Positions 60,947 through 64,000 of a DNA stretch of 64,000 nt are shown here, piece by piece (positions within the stretch are counted from its first letter, which is position 1; every line of letters starts with the position of its first letter). The stretch spans positions 558,001-622,000 of the forward strand of contig JAILXW010000003.1 in the NCBI GenBank assembly GCA_045430305.1. The letters run 5' to 3'. The notes beneath the pieces are model-generated. The model searched no databases. It was not told the DNA's origin and saw nothing but the letters and a program-made list of their open reading frames with translations. Position numbers and translations under genes: made by a program. Source of the DNA: Agarilytica sp045430305. GTDB lineage: Bacteria; Pseudomonadota; Gammaproteobacteria; Pseudomonadales; Cellvibrionaceae.

Positions 60947-63031
60947 TTATGCTCCGGCATATTGCTGATTTTCGCCGATCCAGCGGGCAATAAGCTTGTC
61001 GCCTAATTCCTTGTTCTGCAAAACCAGTTGCTGCCCGTATTGCTGCACTTTTGGTAGTAGCCAGTCGTGCTGTTGAATGTCGGCAACACGATAGCAGAGG
61101 TCTCCTGTTTGGCGGGTGCCAAGCAATTCGCCGGGGCCGCGCAGTTGCAGGTCTTTTTCAGCGATAACGAATCCGTCGTTACTTTGCCGCATGACGTGCA
61201 GGCGCTCCTTCGCCTGCTGAGACAATTTTTCGCCGTAGAGCAGTACACAATGGCTCTCTTTGCTGCCGCGCCCGACCCTGCCGCGCAACTGGTGTAGCTG
61301 TGCCAGCCCGAGACGCTCAGGGTTTTCGATGATCATCAGTGTCGCATTGGGTACATCGACACCCACTTCGATCACTGTGGTGGCAACAAGAATATCCAAT
61401 TCGGCGGCCTTAAACGCCGCCATTACCTGTTCCTTTTCTTTAGCCTTTAAGCGCCCATGCACCAAGCCAACCTTCTGTTGAGGCAGTAAAGCATGGAGCT
61501 GTTCATATGTTTCTTCTGCATTGGCGACAGAAAGCGTTTCTGAATCTTCCACTAGGGGGCAGACCCAATAGACTTGAGCACCGAGGGAGCAGGCGTGTTG
61601 AACGCGAGCGATGAGCTGGTCCTTGCGGTCTTGTGAGACCAGGGCCGTTTGAACTGGGCTTCGCCCTGGTGGTAGCTCATCTATCACTGAATAATCGAGG
61701 TCGGCGTAGGCGGTCATGGCCAAACTACGTGGTATGGGGGTGGCGGTCATCACCAGTTGGTGAGGTGTAAGGCCATCGTTATTAGATTTGCTGAGGCTTA
61801 AACGTTGCTCAACGCCAAAACGATGCTGTTCGTCGATGATCGAGAGGCCAAGGCACCGAAACACAACGTCTTCTTGAAATAACGCGTGGGTGCCGACCAC
61901 TACGTGAGCTTCGCCGCTGGCAATATCGCTGAGTGCCTGGCGGCGCTCACGAACTTTTAATTTACCAGCAAGCCAGGTTACCTTGTAACCCAAGGGTTCG
62001 AGCCACTGTTTGAAGTTTTTCAAATGTTGTTCGGCGAGAATTTCTGTCGGTGCGACTAGTGCTACTTGATAACCCGCGTGAATAACATCGATGCTCGCAA
62101 GCGCAGCAACTAAGGTTTTCCCGCAGCCGACGTCACCCTGTACCAAACGTAACATGGGCACACCTTTGGCTAAGTCTTGACGAACATCCTCCAGAGCGCG
62201 AGCTTGGGCATTGGTGAGTGTGAACTGTAATGTTTCTATAAATACTTGAGCAGTTTGTTCTGCGTGTGCAATGCGCGCCGCACGCTTGCTTTGTAGTTTC
62301 AAGCGGCGGCGCTGTCGCGTGATAAAGTGCGCCAGTAATTCTTCGAAGGCGAGACGGTTTTGGCAAGGGTGAATGCCATTAAGAATGCTTTCAATTACTT
62401 GTGCAGAAGCGTCTGCGGCGGGGGGGTAATGCAAAAAGGCGAGAGCCCGGCCGAGAGACGTTACGCCGAACTCTTGGTTGATATTTTCTTGTAAAAGCTC
62501 TTCTGCTTTTTCACTCTCAAGCATATTAACTGCTTGAGCCACGAGCTTACGTATACGCGCTTGCTGTAAGCCCTCGGTTGTAGGGTAGACCGGGGTTAAC
62601 GTTTCTTCGTTTTGAATCGGTTGGGTTTCGTCAATAAAATCGTATTCAGGGTGATACAATTCGATGCCGCTGGTGCCTAAGCGGGGGTCACCATAAACGC
62701 GAAGTAAGGTGCCTTGTTGCAAATTATTTTTTTGTGCATTGCTGAAATGATAAAAGCGAAGGCAGGTTTGGCCAGTAGTATCTTCAACATTTACCGCAAG
62801 GCTACGTCGCCGGCCAAATGCAATCTGAGTGCTCACAACACGCGCTTCAATAACAACACTGGTGTTTGTTCTAAGTGACGCGATAGGAGTAACTTTTGTA
62901 CGATCTAAATAGCGCAGAGGTAAATGAAAAAGCAAATCTTGCACGGAATGAATTCCGATGCGCGCAAGTGTTTCCTTTAGCTTTGGGCCAACACCACTGA
63001 GCTTGTTAATATCAATGTTGTTGAGTGTCAT
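60947..63031 (-). CDS. recG: ATP-dependent DNA helicase RecG
   Basis: A 694-residue branch-migration helicase, the normal length. The wedge domain is in the first 150 residues. The helicase core shows Walker A (GDVGCGKT, near 298), the DEQH box, TATPIPRS and the later QLRGRVGR. It reverses stalled forks and processes recombination intermediates. All motifs are present. The start is the ATG at 63031. Confidence 0.97.
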   Translation of the reverse strand: MTLNNIDINKLSGVGPKLKETLARIGIHSVQDLLFHLPLRYLDRTKVTPIASLRTNTSVVIEARVVSTQIAFGRRRSLAVNVEDTTGQTCLRFYHFSNAQKNNLQQGTLLRVYGDPRLGTSGIELYHPEYDFIDETQPIQNEETLTPVYPTTEGLQQARIRKLVAQAVNMLESEKAEELLQENINQEFGVTSLGRALAFLHYPPAADASAQVIESILNGIHPCQNRLAFEELLAHFITRQRRRLKLQSKRAARIAHAEQTAQVFIETLQFTLTNAQARALEDVRQDLAKGVPMLRLVQGDVGCGKTLVAALASIDVIHAGYQVALVAPTEILAEQHLKNFKQWLEPLGYKVTWLAGKLKVRERRQALSDIASGEAHVVVGTHALFQEDVVFRCLGLSIIDEQHRFGVEQRLSLSKSNNDGLTPHQLVMTATPIPRSLAMTAYADLDYSVIDELPPGRSPVQTALVSQDRKDQLIARVQHACSLGAQVYWVCPLVEDSETLSVANAEETYEQLHALLPQQKVGLVHGRLKAKEKEQVMAAFKAAELDILVATTVIEVGVDVPNATLMIIENPERLGLAQLHQLRGRVGRGSKESHCVLLYGEKLSQQAKERLHVMRQSNDGFVIAEKDLQLRGPGELLGTRQTGDLCYRVADIQQHDWLLPKVQQYGQQLVLQNKELGDKLIARWIGENQQYAGA

Positions 63032-63085
63032 GTTAGGCTGGCGGCGTTAAATTATTTATATACACAGAGAAAGAGTATTCCCTAA

Positions 63086-63931
63086 TTGAGTGCAAAATTA
63101 CACCTTTTTATTGGCTTTGGCGATATTGCTGCGCACTGTAGTCGCACCTTGCTCGACCAGGGCGACCGCGTCGTTGGGGTTTCTCGTTCAAAACGAAATC
63201 AGCCCGATGGCATCGAGTGGTTGCAAGGCGATGCGGGCAGTACAGAAATACTTGAGAAAATTTCACAGAAAGAATTTGCTTCGGCTGTGATTACCCTAAG
63301 CCCCGATACCTACGATGAGCAAGCCTACCGACAAACCTATTTTGACGTGAGCAAAGCCCTGCTGGGGCGATGGCAAATAGGTAATGCGCCTAAAAAAATT
63401 ATATTTGTTTCAAGTACAAGTGTTTATGCGCAAACGCAAGACGAAGTGGTAGATGAAAGTAGCGAGGCAAACCCGGTTTCCCCAACGGGAAAAATATTAC
63501 GAGAAACAGAAAACCTATTTTTTGAAAGTGCACTCAATACCATTGTGCTTCGGTTTTCAGGAATTTACGGCCCTGGCCGCGATTATTTGATTCGTCAAGT
63601 GAGGCAGGGTATTGCTGGAAATGATGCGTACACTAATCGTATTCATATTGATGATTGTGTCGGCGTTATTTGCTTCCTGCTTAATAAAGAATGTGAGCAT
63701 AATTTGTATTTGGCGAGTGATAGTGAGCCGGTAAAAGGTAGTAAGATTCGTGAGTGGATGGCTGATCGGATCGGTGGGAAGCTAGCTCTATCCGCTAATA
63801 ACGCAGGGGGGCGAGGGGGTAGTAAACGGTGTTGTAATCGACGCCTTATCGAAGAAGGGTATAGGTTTTTATATTCGAGCTATCGTGAAGGTTATACAGC
63901 TGAGCTCACCCAGAATACAACACACCCATAA
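63086..63931 (+). CDS. NAD-dependent epimerase/dehydratase-like protein
   Basis: A 281-residue Rossmann-fold protein that resembles the YeeZ-like extended SDR group. The cofactor-binding start is FIGFGDIAAHC, changed from the usual GxxGxxG. The active-site region reads SSTSVYAQ with Ser and Tyr. Later FSGIYGPGRDYLI and RIHIDDCVGVI are typical of epimerases. The start is a TTG with a weak ribosome site. Its stop touches the stop of the convergent kinase gene. Substrate unknown. Confidence 0.8.
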   Translation: MSAKLHLFIGFGDIAAHCSRTLLDQGDRVVGVSRSKRNQPDGIEWLQGDAGSTEILEKISQKEFASAVITLSPDTYDEQAYRQTYFDVSKALLGRWQIGNAPKKIIFVSSTSVYAQTQDEVVDESSEANPVSPTGKILRETENLFFESALNTIVLRFSGIYGPGRDYLIRQVRQGIAGNDAYTNRIHIDDCVGVICFLLNKECEHNLYLASDSEPVKGSKIREWMADRIGGKLALSANNAGGRGGSKRCCNRRLIEEGYRFLYSSYREGYTAELTQNTTHP

Positions 63932-64000
63932 TTAGTAATCGTTAGCGTTTGGCGTCGTAGGTAACAATATTGTGAATGTGCTGCCTTTGCCCAGCTCACT
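63932..64000 (-). CDS. Histidine kinase, last 22 codons only
   Basis: Read on the minus strand from the window edge, the frame gives SELGKGSTFTILLPTTP and ends at TAA (63932-63934). The GKGSTF(x)ILLP pattern is the usual C-terminus of histidine kinase ATPase domains. The gene enters from the right side of the window. No more can be said of its sensor. Confidence 0.75.
   Translation of the reverse strand, partial: SELGKGSTFTILLPTTPNANDY

Noticed and set aside
1..64000. CRISPR arrays, tRNA or rRNA genes, insertion sequences
   Set aside because: No regular spacer-repeat pattern, tRNA-like arms, rRNA stretches or transposase motifs were found on reading; a tRNAscan and repeat search would settle it.

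Overview
The window looks like chromosomal core from a marine-type gammaproteobacterium. The gene families and several gene orders resemble Pseudomonas and Cellvibrionales (Teredinibacter/Saccharophagus-like) genomes. Two blocks support this: (i) znuB-znuC-zur / znuA - polA - engB - cytochrome c4 - dsbA - GGDEF protein, and (ii) recG - HDOD protein - HU - ubiA - phoB - phoR. The taxonomic placement is inference from gene content; no marker gene was compared.

Layout. 1-6.3 kb: the 3' end of a large polyketide synthase (end of AT, then KR, DH, carrier protein and thioesterase), a flavin reductase, and two tandem paralogous periplasmic solute-binding proteins. 6.3-10.5 kb: a polyprenol-phosphate-type glycosyltransferase and the zinc uptake locus znuBC-zur/znuA, with a Zur-type palindrome in the divergent promoter. 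10.5-18.1 kb: polA, a roughly 500-base gap with two candidate small RNAs, engB, cytochrome c4, dsbA and a diguanylate cyclase. 18.1-28.2 kb: a phosphopantetheinyl transferase, a Tat-exported superoxide-reductase-like protein, several small metabolic enzymes, a sodium:amino-acid symporter, a DJ-1 protein, a Cys-rich permease, a hydrolase/tautomerase pair, a GST, a patatin, an SDR and a glutaredoxin. 28.2-32.1 kb: a two-component system beside an orphan protein that joins TssB-like and TssC-like type VI sheath sequences. 32.3-37.3 kb: purEK and a run of small conserved genes (DUF962, DUF938, CheY-PilZ, YaaA, globin). 37.5-41.6 kb: a thiamine salvage operon, with TPP riboswitch, TonB receptor, YkoF-like protein, PnuT-type transporter and a kinase. 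41.7-50.1 kb: a dicarboxylate/glutamate-type symporter, an FHA protein with a methyltransferase, YtoQ, YigZ, a membrane-anchored di-heme cytochrome, and pirin with azoreductase. 50.2-56.4 kb: a LysR regulator with a 10-base inverted-repeat operator, a FemAB-like protein, phoBR with a Pho box, ubiA and HU. 56.4-64 kb: a soluble PAS histidine kinase overlapping a variant HD-GYP gene, a YbaK-HDOD protein, recG, an NAD-dependent epimerase, and the last 22 codons of a histidine kinase.

Two functional groups stand out. The thiamine operon combines outer-membrane uptake, inner-membrane transport and phosphorylation behind one riboswitch. Envelope and redox genes (cytochrome c4, DsbA, the di-heme cytochrome, the SOR-like protein) are frequent. 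The most promising leads for something new are the two small RNAs between polA and engB, the orphan TssB-TssC-like protein, and the FHA/N2227-like methyltransferase pair. No tRNA, rRNA, CRISPR array, insertion sequence or prophage was recognised.
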